Assembly (NCBI RefSeq): GCF_050436995.1
Contig: NC_134745.1
Span: 682,001 to 746,000, forward strand
Length of the DNA stretch: 64,000 nucleotides
Origin: Anticarsia gemmatalis
Taxonomy: Eukaryota; Arthropoda; Insecta; Lepidoptera; Erebidae
Direction of reading: 5' to 3'
Positions 10,021 to 23,005 of this stretch are shown in pieces. The notes under the pieces were generated by a model. The model had not been told where the DNA came from. It did not search any database and saw only the letters and a program-made list of their open reading frames with translations. Position 1 is the stretch's first letter, and each line of letters begins with the position of its first letter. A program made the position numbers and the translations under genes.

Positions 10021-11940
10021 GTGAGAATAGTTTGATATATTTTATTGTGTTTTAGTTTGTTTTGTGAGTTTAATTGTGTTATCAACCGAAATTGCTTGTT
10101 TTTGGTTTTGGTGCATGTGTTTTGAATACAATTCTAAGGTTATTTTTGTGTACTTCAACTATTATCGAGTAAAATTTGGTGTGTTTTGTAATTTTTTTGT
10201 GTAATCTAAAGCAGTCTAATAGGATTCTTTTTACAATATACCGTCATATGAAAGGTCAACAATAAAAATAAAACAATAACGTAGAAACTTCTATTATAAC
10301 GTACTCTTGACCCTGAATTTAACAAGTAAAAGAAAATAGCAAGTAGGTATAAAAGAAAATTTTGTAAAGAAATTTGCATACCTTATCGATCTTTAAATAA
10401 TTTTTAAAAGTGGTTTGTTTAACTACGTTGTGGAAACTGTAGTCCAATATAATTTAGACTAGTAGTTTAGACTAATGGTCTCGCTATTTAGACTAGTTTA
10501 GTGTCTATTTGTGTAATTAATTAATCGTTCCATTAGAGGTAGACGTTCGCATGTTTGTTAAAAGTTTTTGAACATATTTTGATGTAATTTGGCACACAAA
10601 CTGTCTGGACTTTACACTTTACAAATTTTTATCCCTATTTTTTTCCACACGGATAAATTAGCGGGCAAAAGTGAAGTAAAAAGTTACATCTACGTTTTAA
10701 ATTAACCTAATTCGACTGTAATAGTCCAATTGTTTTGCAATGTTGAATATTTCAGTCGTTTATCGACCTCTATACTTATGTAGCATTCAAATACAATTGT
10801 AGTCGATAAAAATGCTGGTTAATATACTATTCTTGACGTAACCACACCGTCATACGTTACAAGAATTAACATATATTATGTGCTGACGTATATAACGTTA
10901 TCTTAAGTCATTATTTCTAAATTTTCGGTTGTAATGTTATAAATATTTATTAGTATTTATCAACAGGAAATCTAAAGAAGCCTCTTCTAATACCTATTTG
11001 TTTAGACACGCAACTTGACGTCATTGAATATGCATAATTTATTAGGTAACGTCTAGAAAAGTAGGTAACTAATCAAATTACTAGACTTAAGTAATTTTCT
11101 TCTTAATATGCTGTAATTACCTTTGGATCTTTGTATGTATGTATATTCGTAACGGAAACTTAAACGTGATTTCAATCAACTTTGAAATGTAGAATTGATT
11201 AGAATTTTCGCATATACCTATTTTTATAGAGCATTTTTCTTGTAGCCTAATGTACCGGCCGGTAAAACGACTAGTAAAGTGACAACGCTGTGCCTAATTT
11301 AAACGCACAACCTCGGGTCTTTTAAAATATTTATCGCTTCATGTTACAATTCAGAAGAATTAAGTCTCTCCCAAATTATGCGGAAGTACGGGGGATGCTG
11401 ATTGTCACTAATTTTAATATAAATTCTCATTCTTGTAAGTAAACAATTTGGCTTTCTTGACATCGTATTCCTGCGATGTGTGCTGTCAAGCCCCTAGCAG
11501 CTGGCATAAAAGTTTAAAGCAGGTTAACTATTGCAAACTACCTCACAAGTGAGAGACCCCAAGTTTAGAATATCTCACCATATTCTAAGCATTAAGTCAA
11601 AACTTCCCTTAAACTTTGTAGTTATGTAGATCATTGTAAAATTTCGAAATTTTGTTGTCTTCTACATCAGGTAAATAGTAGTATCTTTGGTATTGGCGCC
11701 ACACGTACGTTGTGTTAGTAAACATCATTAGTATCGAGATAGTGTCCGGACATGCTAATGACCGAACACATCTGCATTTCCGAGGTAGCAAGAGTTTAGT
11801 GCGCGGTGGTTCACGGGCCAAGTTCATTTGAGTTTTGTTTTGAGTAGCCTAGGTCATGTTTTTAATGTTGTTTAGGATTAAACTAATTAGTCGTTTCTAG
11901 TTTTTTATGTAGTTTTTTATTTGTCTATCTTTATATGTAT

Positions 11941-12124
11941 ATATAATTCTTCTGTAAGTGTGTATGTCACTGAACTTCTCTTAAACGACTGGACCGATTT
12001 TGATGAAATTTTTTGTGTATGTTCAATGGGATCTGAGAATGGTTTAGATTATTAAAAAAAGTTAAAAATTTTCAAATTAAAGACGTGTAGAGTGTAGACA
12101 GGACAACGTCTGTCGGGTCCGCTA
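11941..12124 (+). mobile_element. Helitron-like short element, copy 1
   Basis: It carries ATATAATTCTTCTGTAAGTG, then ACGACTGGACCGATTTTGAT, and ends with the hairpin GACAGGACAACGTCTGTC followed by GGGTCCGCTA. A terminal hairpin just before a CTA end is a Helitron-like signature. A second copy lies at 22802-22990 with a longer interior. Confidence 0.6.
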
Positions 12125-13734
12125 TATTTTTTAATAATCTTAGATTATTTCGGCAGAAAATATAGATGATTAAGGTTCAAGAATTATATTATGATGAAAA
12201 TTTACTCCAAATGTATGAAATCAAATTCAGTTTTTTTATCGTAATATTACTAAAATCCCATTACAAACATATTTCCAGTAAAAACCAATTACATTTTTGG
12301 GGAAAAGACCGTGAAACTCAGTCATACAGAAAGCGAGTAATATGATAAAATTTCACAATAAAAATATAGGTAATGTCTTTCTGAGAATTGAAATAATAGC
12401 TTGCTTATCTTATTTACGATATCATTTACATAAAAAAATCAAACAAACACATACTTCGCAAGTTCAGAACACATTTTTTTTGGATAAAACGATTAGGTAG
12501 GTACCCTAAATTCATTTCGAAGTTTCATGCATTCCCACTTCTTATGTTTGATAATTCATTAAAATTGGTACAGAGGTTTTGGCGTGAGACCATAACAGAC
12601 AGACATGCAGAATTACTTTCAGTGGATATCATTTCTTAGTATCATACGAAAGGGTCAGGCAGTCTGCAATTTCTCCTATACATATATAATATATTTAAGT
12701 TCAATAGTTGAGTGGGCAACCTGATTAAATAATGTTCGTATCGCAATGATTTATATTACTCACTGCTATGTACTGTGTTATGTAGGCAAAGTTAATGTAC
12801 TCTGAGCAAACAATAGTCGCGATAATGGTGGCTACTGTTTGTTCCGTAGGAATCTGCCAGTTGTAAATTAATTTGTTTAATTAGTTTATTGGTTATTTTC
12901 GTGCTTCGGGTGCACGATTTTGGTTCGTTTTCTTTAGTAAATTGAGTTTTTTTGGTAGTTAATTAGTTAGAGGCATAATTTAGATTTCGAACATGCAAGT
13001 AATTGCGTTATACGGTTGTTACCTATCTATTCTAAATTCTAAATATAATAAAACAGGGAACAACGTGTCGGCACATAATGATTAAAAATTAATCATTGAA
13101 AGTTGTTGTTTAATAGTTTTTATGATTGTGTTAATTTCCATGTTTAAATTGTAGCTGTACTTAAGTTACTTCCTTTAATATTAATTATTTCGATTACAAA
13201 TAAAAATATGTTTTCTTTTTTTACTTCATACAACTATTTCATAAATAGTTCCTGATATGTTTTTGACAGTATATTTGTCATGAAAGTATTTTTCCTTAAC
13301 CTGTTCCCGAAATGACTATTTTCTTACAAAGAAAATAAATATAGTCAATCTAAAAAATATCTATAAACATTTTTACGAATTCCTTCACAACACATTCGTT
13401 ACAAACATACATACATACATACAAATCTTTCGTCTTTATTACATATGTATAGAAGTATTTTACACGTGCCAAACGAAATGTTTAACAGAAAGATCTTCAA
13501 CGCATCTTAAACGGAGAATTCCGAGTACGTATCCTTACATTAATTTCTAACATTTCTGAGAAAATATCCTGAAAAAATAACACTCATTTCGCATGAGTTT
13601 TTTTACAGGAAAACGATTTAGGATATAAAGTCCTTCTGGCACGTGGAAAGGATATTTTTATTTCCGTTAAACATTGTTCTTATCGTAAACGGTTAAGCTT
13701 TTGAATTATTTATTGAAATTGTTACCTTTTCGAT

Positions 13735-13895
13735 CATTTGTACATAGTACTCGTAACCTGCGGTCCTATATGACAAGATGTATGGATGTGAATGAAGCAT
13801 AGGAAGTTTGTAATGGTCATACCAAGTGGTGTTCTCTGGTCTCTGCCTATGGGAAGAAGGCGTGATTTTATGTATGTATTTGTAGCGATATTTTT
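13735..13895 (-). repeat. Interspersed repeat R, copy 2
   Basis: ACAAGATGTATGGATGTGAA and TCTCTGGTCTCTGCCTATGG appear in inverse order to copy 1. Short open frames on both strands overlapping it are repeat-derived. Confidence 0.6.
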
Positions 13896-14582
13896 TGTAC
13901 GTTTGTATGTTACTTTGATCGTTTATCCAGCTATTGTGGGTCTGTCTGTCCTTTACAAATATTTTAAAAGCCTCCCACAATTTAAGTGCCTAACATTATA
14001 TATCTACTAAAAACTTTGATATAGAATTTAATATTCGTAAAAAAATATTCAGAATAATAAAATTACAAGCACTAAGAAATTACTTTCAATTGGATTTGGA
14101 CCTATAGAAACACTTCAAGTAGTTTTATTAGAAATTTTATTTACGAAGAAAATTTTATTATGATTTCTTGTGAGCAGAAGCTTTTAAAGGAATTAAAACG
14201 TTTCTTTGACCTTTTTCCTCGCCCACATTCTTGTAACAAATAGTATTTTATATTTTAAAGTAGTACTGTGGGAGTGATGATTGTGTTAGTGGAAGTGCTG
14301 ACGACAATGCGGTTTTGGCTTAGCCTATTGTAAAGCAGCTTAAGGATAAAGTAGGGTATAAAAAATGTAGACAGCCTAGCTTAGTTATTTTAAAACAAAT
14401 GCAGACTAGGTATTATTTTGAACTGGTAACTTTATGAACTAATTTTGTTAATTTTGTTATTTACAATGACATGCTGTTCTTGTGAATAAGTAATATAAAT
14501 ACCGTTGCAATTACGTATTTAAGGTTTGTTTTAGAAAATTCTCGATAAAAGAAACATAATTTTGAATACATACATAGACAAT

Positions 14583-14632
14583 ATTTTCCCCGAGAGGTAC
14601 CTAGGAAGAGACCAAAGAACGTCATTGCCTGA
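14583..14632 (+). repeat. Interspersed repeat R, fragment
   Basis: GAGAGGTACCTAGGAAGAGACC and AAAGAACGTCATTG match the start of family R. The remainder is absent. Confidence 0.35.
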
Positions 14633-15466
14633 ACTTATCTCAAAATTACATTCATTAATTTCGAATACCTTAACATTTCACGAGTAAGGATTTTGTTACA
14701 AATGTGGTTCGGAAATGTCCTTTATTTTCTTTTCCCTAATTAGTAGACAAACAATATTTTTTACAACGCATACCCCAAAATTACCCAAACTTCGTGTCAA
14801 AGGCGTTTGTACCCCAATTGTGGTTTTTGTGATAATTTCCACGCGACTGCTTGCGGTTTTACAACACCCTAACGATGTAAATTTGAACAATTACTAAAGA
14901 TTACTAATTGCAACGAATAACGAAGTATTTTGATTACAAAGAACTGTTTATAATTGATTGTTTACGGATATTATGATTTGTTGCAGTGATAAGGTTAGAA
15001 TAATAAGTTTGTAGTAAATAGTATTTATATAATTATTGATATACATTCTTGTATTTATTTTGATTAAGTACTAGTAAAATGTTGATCTAAAAGTGATCTA
15101 AAGATAAAATTACGACATTTGACTTGATCGATTTGCTACTGCGCTCGATTATTATTATAATATTGTGAAAAATGCTGAAAACTTAACAATTTCCGATGTG
15201 AAAAAAATTATATGCATATTTTATGTTTAGATTTTAAATGTCATTTACCTAAAACACATTCTAATAAAAATGCTTCAGCAATCAGTTAAATACTTCGTTA
15301 TTACGACATAATATATTTAACTAGGTCCCTGACCTTTCAATAAAAGACATCAAAAATATCTCCCCTACATTAAAACCTAACGTTTTAATGCAAAACACTA
15401 CGCTACATCGGTACTACGTTACTACAAGCCGCGTTATGTGGGCAGGTGCGCGTGCGCCGGCCCTTC

Positions 15467-15475
15467 GTTCCCACG
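15467..15475 (-). promoter_or_regulatory. Su(H)/CSL-type site
   Basis: GTTCCCACG, which is CGTGGGAAC on the - strand, fits the strict Su(H) consensus YGTGRGAAM. It sits in a short GC-rich island in the intron. About 30 flanking bases resemble those around the site at 16096, so the two may belong to one duplicated or repeated unit. Function is inferred only. Confidence 0.3.
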
Positions 15476-16095
15476 CACGACAGTACGAACACGTGCTCAC
15501 TCGGATGAGACTTTACTGTTTTGTTCGTGTGGACGAATGTTATGATATAATTGATCTTTTTAGGGGAGTATAGCGGTGTTTCACTGTTCGATATGTTGGC
15601 TTTTGTATAATGTTAATCTAAGTTTTTTCTGCAACGAGATATAGGAAGTCGGTTTACAGGTAAAAGTTATTGATCAAGATGGCTTTTGGCCGTTAAGTGT
15701 CAGTATCTATTATTGTTAGTAAATCTTTGAACCTGCAATGTGCTTTACATATCAGAGGGCTAACCAAAAAGACGAAACTACAAATAACTATTTGTGAACG
15801 AATCATATGACCTATTTTTCCTTGCATATATTGAAATATTAATCCCAACATTGATATAGTTACTAGAACTATTCTCCATTCCAACTGTCACTGGTTTAGC
15901 AAACCTTTTCTTACAACTAACATAAAACTTATGCATAATTACGTACAGTACAGTACTTTCAAGCCCACGCATTAGCAACTAGCAACAAAAGGAACATACT
16001 TTAACGAGCAAAGTTATGTTACAACTGTAGATATGCAAAGTGCGAATAACAGTAGGGAGTCAGCAGGGCAGGTGCGCACACGCCGCCCACCCTAC

Positions 16096-16104
16096 GTTCC
16101 CACG
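16096..16104 (-). promoter_or_regulatory. Su(H)/CSL-type site
   Basis: This is the same CGTGGGAAC core as at 15467, preceded on the + strand by a similar GGCAGGTGCGC block. It lies 630 bp from the first site. Function is inferred only. Confidence 0.3.
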
Positions 16105-16137
16105 CCAAACACCATATCTATGGGGTAGTTCTATACA

Positions 16138-16231
16138 TGTGTGTGTGTATGTGTGTGTGTGTGCATGTGTGAGCATGTGTGTGTGTGCATGTGTGAGCAT
16201 GTGTGTATGTGTGTGTGTGTGTGTGTGCAAA
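16138..16231 (+). repeat. TG microsatellite
   Basis: A (TG)n run is interrupted by GAGCATG and CATG units, with a partly periodic higher-order pattern. Alternating purine-pyrimidine tracts of this length can adopt Z-DNA. The short cysteine-rich open frame through it is an artefact. Confidence 0.95.
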
Positions 16232-16768
16232 TGTACCGTGCCTGTGGTGACTTTTGACTGCTAATTGACTGTCCCTGCTCCACCCCATGGGAATATACCG
16301 TGATGGTAATTGTTTTGATATTATTGAATTTTATTTAGCGTGTGTGACGTCTGCTATACCCCCTTGGGTAAACTCGTCATGTTGATAATTGATTAGTCTG
16401 TACTTATAGTGTTTCGAATTAAAAATTATGTCTCATGTTATGTTTGTCTTTTCGCAATAGCTAGAAAACTTTTGAATGAATTTTGGTGATTTTTTTACTG
16501 TTACTCTTTCCGTATTGTGTATACTTTAGTTAATTATATAAAGGTTTCTACACATTATCGACAGTCTACTTAATGTTTTGGCGACATAAATAATAAATAG
16601 TTCTGCTTATTATTTTTGTCGCCAAATAATTTGTAATACTGCTTTTGTACAGGAAGAATAAAATTGCCATGTGTAAAGCACGTTTAGTGAGCAATTTCTC
16701 AGAAAAAGCTGTGACATAGAACAGTGTTCAGTAGATGTCATTTACCTATAACATTTGACCCAATGACT

Positions 16769-17076
16769 AAGGCCGGGACTCCACCAAAGCAGAGATGTGT
16801 GCGGTGTGCTGTGTGCTGTGCGAGAAGAGATGTTTTTCAGCTCGCGGGACTCCACCAAAGCGGAGATGTGTGATCTCTCGTCTCCACTGCGCGTCGTCCG
16901 CGCACAGCTCACATCTCCGCTTCCATCGCGACATACAAATATTACACATCTCCGCACAGCGATCTCCACTGAAGCTGAGCGGAGAGGAGACGTGTCAATA
17001 ACTCAATTCTATTGGTTGTTTAAAAAACATCTCCTCTCCGCTCGTCTCGTCTCCGCTTTGGTGGAGTCCCGGCCTT
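16769..17076. mobile_element. GC-rich MITE with nested terminal repeat
   Basis: The ends are a near-perfect inverted repeat: AAGGCCGGGACTCCACCAAA on the left and TTTGGTGGAGTCCCGGCCTT on the right. ACT flanks both sides (16766-16768 and 17077-17079), a possible 3-bp target duplication. A second internal copy of the left end begins at about 16842 (GCGGGACTCCACCAAAGC). The interior repeats ATCTCCGC/GCGGAGAT many times and can fold extensively. Open frames on both strands here are by-products of this repeat. Confidence 0.75.
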
Positions 17077-17397
17077 ACTAAAGTGTCATACACCTCCAAT
17101 TATTAGGAAAATATAAACAAATATAATTAACCTCGTTTTAAGGAAAACGAGCGATTTATAAAATTATGAATTAACGAGTAATTTATACGATTTATTAGGA
17201 AAATGTAGTTTTAATGAGGAAGCGTTTCTTAAAAGGATATATTTCGCAAATAAAATTGTAAAAAATCCTTTTGCTTACGTGCAAACTAAAAGGATATTTG
17301 CAACTATTAAATTTTTACCAATTGCGTATTTGCCATTTGCGCATCATTTACCTCTACAATATATTATTGTTTTGGGGAAATTACATATAAAGTAAAT

Positions 17398-17735
17398 TAA
17401 CCCATTACTGTCCCACTGCTGGGCATTGGTTTTCTCTGAAATGAAAAAGGAATTTTGATTCTACAACGCACGTTTGTTTATGTGGAATGGGGACTGTACA
17501 ATTTCAATTCTTTCTTCGAAATATGTTGGATAGTATTGGTAGCTACTTACATAATCAATGGATTCTAGTAGAAAAATAAATAAGAAAAACGTATGCCGAT
17601 TTAAAGAGTGGCCAGGAGTTTCTTGCCAGCTCTTCTCATTGGCTCTCCCTTCCAAACTGGCAGTGAACTCTTCCACTGTATTGAACCATCATTAGTATCT
17701 GTACTTGACCTAAATTAATAAATGTTTCGAATTTT
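17398..17735. repeat. Two adjoining LINE 3' tail fragments
   Basis: 17398-17432 has GTCCCACTGCTGGGC, the inverse LINE tail. 17590-17735 has GAGTTTCTTGCCAGCTCTTC, TCTCATTGGCTCTCCC and CTTGACCTAAATTAATAAAT, the 3' end of another lepidopteran LINE on the + strand. The latter family also occurs at 18780-18975 (-) and 60945-61130 (+). Confidence 0.5.
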
Positions 17736-18697
17736 AAAAATCCTCTCAGGCAAGTTTTTCCCGCGACATTCTCTTGACAAATATTTCTGATGTTATTTGT
17801 TTTACCCTAGGATCGAACCCTGGACAAGACCTTCGATTGTTATAAGCATCTGACAGTTTATGGCTCGCGGCCATCACAGCGCCTAATATTTTTTTAATTA
17901 CAAAGGATAGGTACTTAGGTAGGCCTTTTCCACAGCTACAGAATAATATTTTTCATTAAATTTCGCAGAACACATATGTTTTTCATATGAACCGTGTGTT
18001 TGTTAAAATGGCGAGTATTAGTTGTACAAACGTGAGATAACGGTGGATCTCGTAATTAGGGTCAAGGTGTTCTTATCTACAATAATAGGCTCTTTCAACA
18101 ACAACACGTGAAAATTAAACGCGAAAACATTTTTGAGAACAGATCTTGAAGTAGAATATTTGTGTCGCGGATTTATAAGTGTGGGTCTTGGACACAAGAT
18201 ACAAACAGAACCGATGATGTAAATGTGTTCTTCCAAATTACTTGTTTCATATGGGAATTAAACCTACTATATCCTGGATAGTAACAGTGCTGTAACTCTC
18301 ATGTTAGCCTTTAAGCAACGCACAAAGCTTGCATATTTTTTAAATAGTAAGTGTCGTAATGACTACCTTCGCCTTTGGTTTTTTCATAAAACTGGTATTT
18401 TTAGAAAACTTTTAATTATCTACAAAGAAATATTAAGTGGCATGTCCAAATTCATAGTAACATTAAGTATATTTTCCATCCCATAAATAAAAATTAACGC
18501 TACCAAAATTTCCTAATCTACAACTCAAAAATTATCTCAAAAGACAAACCAACCTACTCCACATAGGACTCGAACCCATAGCCACACAATGAAGGTCAAG
18601 GAGACGTTATCTGAAACATTAACATGAAACAGTCGTGACGTCATCATATTGTTACATGCCCTACTTCCGTCACAATAGTTGTGTTTCGTAAAATGCG

Positions 18698-19108
18698 TTA
18701 GGCTTGCAACATACATATTCGGTTCGGCATTAATCGGCCCAGCCGGGCGGCAAAACCGCATATGTGTATAAATCTAAAATCAAAATCAAATTATTTATTA
18801 ATTTAGGTCAAATGCTGACTTGGATAGACAATACTACAGACTGACTGCAGCTACATAGTCAATGATAAAGAGAGTGAATTTACCGCCAGTTCCCAAGGTA
18901 GAGCCAATGAAAAGAGCCTGCAAGAACTCCTGATCACTCTTTTTAATCGCCAAATGGTTTTAACAATATTTCTGTTAGGTGTAAATCATTAATGTTGAAA
19001 CCGATCGGCACAAGCCAAAGAAGTAAATCGAGTCGGGTTTGTTGTTCGATATATTATTATATTGCCGAACCGAACGTGCCGAACCGAATATGTGTGCAGC
19101 AAGCCTAA
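18698..19108. mobile_element. TIR element split by a LINE tail insertion
   Basis: The left end TTAGGCTTGCAACATACATA plus TTCGGTTCGGCA is matched inversely by the right end, ATTCGGTTCGGCAC... TGCAGCAAGCCTAA when read inward. The interior from about 18780 to 18975 is a - strand LINE 3' tail (inverse of GACCTAAAT...; CCAATGAAAAGAGCC). This is a nested insertion, with the DNA element older than the LINE copy. Confidence 0.6.
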
Positions 19109-20139
19109 GAGATCGTTGTAAGCAGATATTTTAATATGAACACACTTGGTATGTCCTGTATGAAGGAATGGGCACGAATGGGGACAAATTGTGAACGTAT
19201 TGGGAACGGTATGGGAAGATCTTATCGTTATTATAAAGGTAGAAGGGACGGGTATAGATAAGGAAGAATGTGGTATGTTTTGAATGATGATGTCCGCGGC
19301 GTAGGTAAGTTGGTCACAAAGCTATTCTACGCGCGATGTTTCAGATTCTAACAAAACAAGATTTCAGATTTTAATACGTTTTGTATGAACGTTTGGTTTG
19401 GTTATATATTGGTGGTTTGTACGTTATTTACCTTTGAATTACTTATGAAATTTTCTGTTTTACTTTTGCATACATAATAATGGTTAGGCTTAGCTGATAT
19501 TAACTGTGTAAAATACTAAAAGTAAGGGTTGTTAATAAAAAAACTTCGCATTTGTAATATTATCCTACGATGGAATAGCAACGTAAGTGATGAGTGATCA
19601 GCGTGACGCCGGGAAGTGAGTTCTATTCTCGTTCAAGAACGTTAGACATCCGTATAAGGTTAACATAATTAATCATCCAATTAGTGATTACTTCCGATGT
19701 TTTCTTCAGAGATAACGCATTAGTTTAGTTCATTACGGATAAGTACCTATATTTTACTATCTAACGTAAATAGGCTATTTAAAATGCATGTATTTTTGCT
19801 TGATGTTTCGGCAAATGACGCAGTTTGAGATCGCTTACTGTTTTAAGTAATGAGACTGTCCGCACTTAAAATAAATTAAATTTGTAGATCTTTGTTGTTC
19901 CTTTTAAAAGAATATGAATACGAAATACTGGAGAAATTGTGGATCAACGCAGAAATTATGGAACATCTTACAATATGTACGTTTTTATCACGCTGTTTAG
20001 TATATTTACTTATCTTTTACATAAAATAAATCAATGCCAAATGTGTTGCTAAAGGCAAAATTCAAGAACGGCTCTATCTATTTTAATTATTGTGCTTGTT
20101 GAATTGTCTTCATGACACGAGAAAAGGTTTTAAGGAAAA

Positions 20140-20182
20140 AATGCAAAGAAAATTCGTGAGCGGAGCTGCGCCGGTCAGCTAG
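20140..20182 (+). mobile_element. Helitron 3' end fragment
   Basis: GAGCGGAGCTGCGCCGGTCAG ends in CTAG followed by T, matching the 3' ends of the complete elements. The 5' part is not recognisable. Confidence 0.45.
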
Positions 20183-20479
20183 TAGAATGACAAAATTGCA
20201 CGTTATAAACTACAGAACCGTACTTGCCCGACTCACACTTGATCGTTTTTAATAGGACTATTTGTCTGGTTTTGGTCGCGTGCTGATAGTATCCTTATCT
20301 TAATCTTATGTGTGGTTCGACTGGAAAATTTTAGAAGTAGGTATCTGTTCAAATACACTAAAATTATAGTGTAATGATGACTGCTGTAAAACTGTTTAAA
20401 AACATTAGGATTTTACAAAATACGTTTGTAACAGTCAAGATCTTAAAAAAACATTGCTGCAATTTTAAAAAAATGGCAG

Positions 20480-20562
20480 AAGCACGGAGACGTTCAGTTT
20501 AAATACCACTAGGCGGACACCCGTCTATCGAATGACCGCGCTAAGGTTTGCTTAACCCACAG
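20480..20562 (-). repeat. 5S-rRNA-like SINE, fragment
   Basis: On the - strand it reads GGGTTAAGCAAACC..., GAATGACCGC... region, GATAGACGGGTGTCCGCC and CTCCGTGCT. This is the 5S-like promoter block of the fuller copy at 30120-30375, with the downstream part lost. Confidence 0.55.
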
Positions 20563-20954
20563 CACATTGAAACCGAATACAACTCTAATCAAAAGTATTT
20601 TTTGTTATTTTTCTCTTAGTTAAATCAGTCCATTTTAAAAATGCCGTGTTCACCCCACGTTATAACTTAAATCATGTTTTATACTTATCAAAACAAATGC
20701 TAAAACATTCCTAATAAGTTATTCACATAACAGATTGTCCTAATTTCCCTATCTGTTTGTCTATTAATAATTACTGATGTGAACTGAATTAATTAATTTT
20801 ACGAGCGCACTAAATACTTGCGAACATCGTATCTAAGTAATTGCACATTATTGAACCTGCTGACCAAAACTTTTAGGTTAGTAGACTATATAGCTATAGG
20901 TATAAATTTATGCACTTACTTTTACTTTGGATCGTACTATTAATATAGTACTTA

Positions 20955-21085
20955 GGTACATACATAAAATCACGCATTTTGCCCATTGGTGTAAGAAGAG
21001 ACAAAAGAATGCCATTTGGTACGATCCTTACAAACTTCCCTTGCTTTATTCATATACATCTTGTTACATATAGGTATAACTTGTC
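20955..21085 (+). repeat. Interspersed repeat R, copy
   Basis: AGAAGAGACAAAAGAATGCC, TGGTACGATCCTTACAAACT and ATATACATCTTGTTACATAT follow the order of the other copies. Confidence 0.5.
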
Positions 21086-22599
21086 TTTAGATATACTATA
21101 ATAGTTATAATATAGTTTATTATTTTGCCAAATTATACCTCAATTGGTTCAGTTTTAGTTCAGTTTGATCATGAAAGAGAAATGGGCTGAAAAAGTAATT
21201 ATTATGTATGCTGATAGACTAGTCTAAAAAGCATCCGTATTAATCAATAATCATGATTAAATAGCCTTTCTTTATTAGATATTTAGATTTTTGTTTTAGT
21301 AGTTCCATAAATCACAATGTACAAACAACCATCTCAAATCTATCTTGGCTTAATTACCAAACATAAAATAAATTAACGTATAAATAACATAAATTAAGGT
21401 ACATTTTATAACCTAAAAGTTAGTATTATCAGCTATACTCTAGTCAGCTTTTAGTGTTCAAAATGACCTAAAATACTACACTAATAATGGTAATATAAGC
21501 TTAATTACTCATTAGAGTTGTCCCTTGTCTTGTTCATATAAAACAAAAGTGAAATGGGTCAGAATAAACAGATTAAATGCTTAAATAATGCTTAAATACC
21601 GCTTAAAAGTAATTAATAGGGTTGTTAGAATCACATTATAAGGCCTTAGCAAACAGACATTTGAGAATTCCTCTTCGTACATTTATTTAATACTTACATA
21701 TTTTCCACTTCTCAAAGTATTTCTCTTGGGACCGATTTATTCCGTCGTAAGATATTTTGAGGTAAAACTTTGACGTTTTGATAGATCTCTCATACATTAC
21801 CTGTCAAATCTTAGAGTTATTCATAAAACAAAATTACTTGGCAATATAAATGTATATAAATTGTTTTTGTGCTTTAAAGAACTTAACGCCTTCTACTAAA
21901 TCATTAACTTTGACATTAGACAAATTAGTAGTAATTAGTAACTCTACATAACAAACAAAACATAGAACAGAGTATAAATTACAATCCACTTCTTAAAGCA
22001 GTATCAAGCGCCCCTTGCGTCATTGTAAAGAACTAATTTTTAAAGTAATATCAAATGTCAAATGCTACGAGACACGTAATCGCGCTACCAATACCCATAA
22101 CTACTCGATAGTCATCGAATAATTGCATAGTGAGTGCATTTATACGTTACAAAGTCAAGGGTAGCCATTATATCATGGTTTTATGTTCAAGGTCAAACCG
22201 TGACGTCGAACAATGCCATTACAATATATTTGAACGGAAATAGAAAACTTTGTCAAAAGAAACTTAGTCATGCAATTATAGTTTCCACGAATTACTTTTT
22301 GTTTATACAAGAAACCGATTTTCACGATGTGGCTTTGTATAATTTTGTATTAAGTTGTGCAATAGAGAACTAAACTATTTCATTTAAGAGTAAGCAAAGA
22401 ATGTTATAAGGATATCAAGTTAATTATCCGGGTTATTTATTGGTATCGAACTTACTCGTATTTAATTGAAGGAGGTCTGTAAAAGTCGGTACCATTGAAT
22501 AATAACTCCGGACTACTATTAAAATTACTTTTTACACTTTTTTGTAGCATCAACTGGAAGACAAAGTGGAAAGCTTTTTAAATACATAATATCAGTCTT

Positions 22600-22795
22600 G
22601 TTATACCTGAAGGTGCACCCGTATTTCGCAATTATAAATGAAAGTCTTATGAAATACGGGGCGAGCCTATTGCCATTTACCGGGCACATTACCAGAACTT
22701 CGGCTACATTGAGGTAAATCTAACATAATTAGAGTTTAGATTAGAAAAGAAAAGCACTTGGTCCGACCTAGGAATCGACCGCGCCACAAATCTTT
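22600..22795 (-). repeat. SINE family B, interrupted copy
   Basis: TATACCTGAAGGTGCACCCG, then GGGGCGAGCCTATTGCCATT, then the tRNA-like head in inverse (GACCTAGGAATCGACCGCGCC). It stops abruptly where the Helitron-like element at 22802 begins, suggesting insertion of that element into the SINE head. Confidence 0.55.
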
Positions 22796-22801
22796 AAATA
22801 T

Positions 22802-22990
22802 ATATAATTCTTCTGTAAGTGTGTATGTCACTGAACTTCTCTTAAACGACTGGACCGATTTTGATGAAATTTTTTGTGTGTGTTCAAGGGGATCTGAGAA
22901 TGGTTTAGATTCACAATTTTGTCCGCTGGACAATGTTTTTATAATTAATTTTTAATTTATTAGACAGGACAACGTCTGTCGGGTCCGCTA
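22802..22990 (+). mobile_element. Helitron-like short element, copy 2
   Basis: It is near-identical to 11941-12124 at both ends, ending in the GACAGGACAACGTCTGTC hairpin and GGGTCCGCTA. It retains an interior (CAATTTTGTCCGCTGGACAA) that copy 1 has lost. Confidence 0.65.
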
Positions 22991-23005
22991 ATATACAAGA
23001 TAATT

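Noticed and set aside
16040..16264. Cysteine/valine-rich open frame
   Set aside because: It is the translation of the TG microsatellite.
16742..17081. Overlapping open frames on both strands
   Set aside because: All fall inside the GC-rich MITE and reflect its repeated ATCTCCGC/GCGGAGAT motifs.
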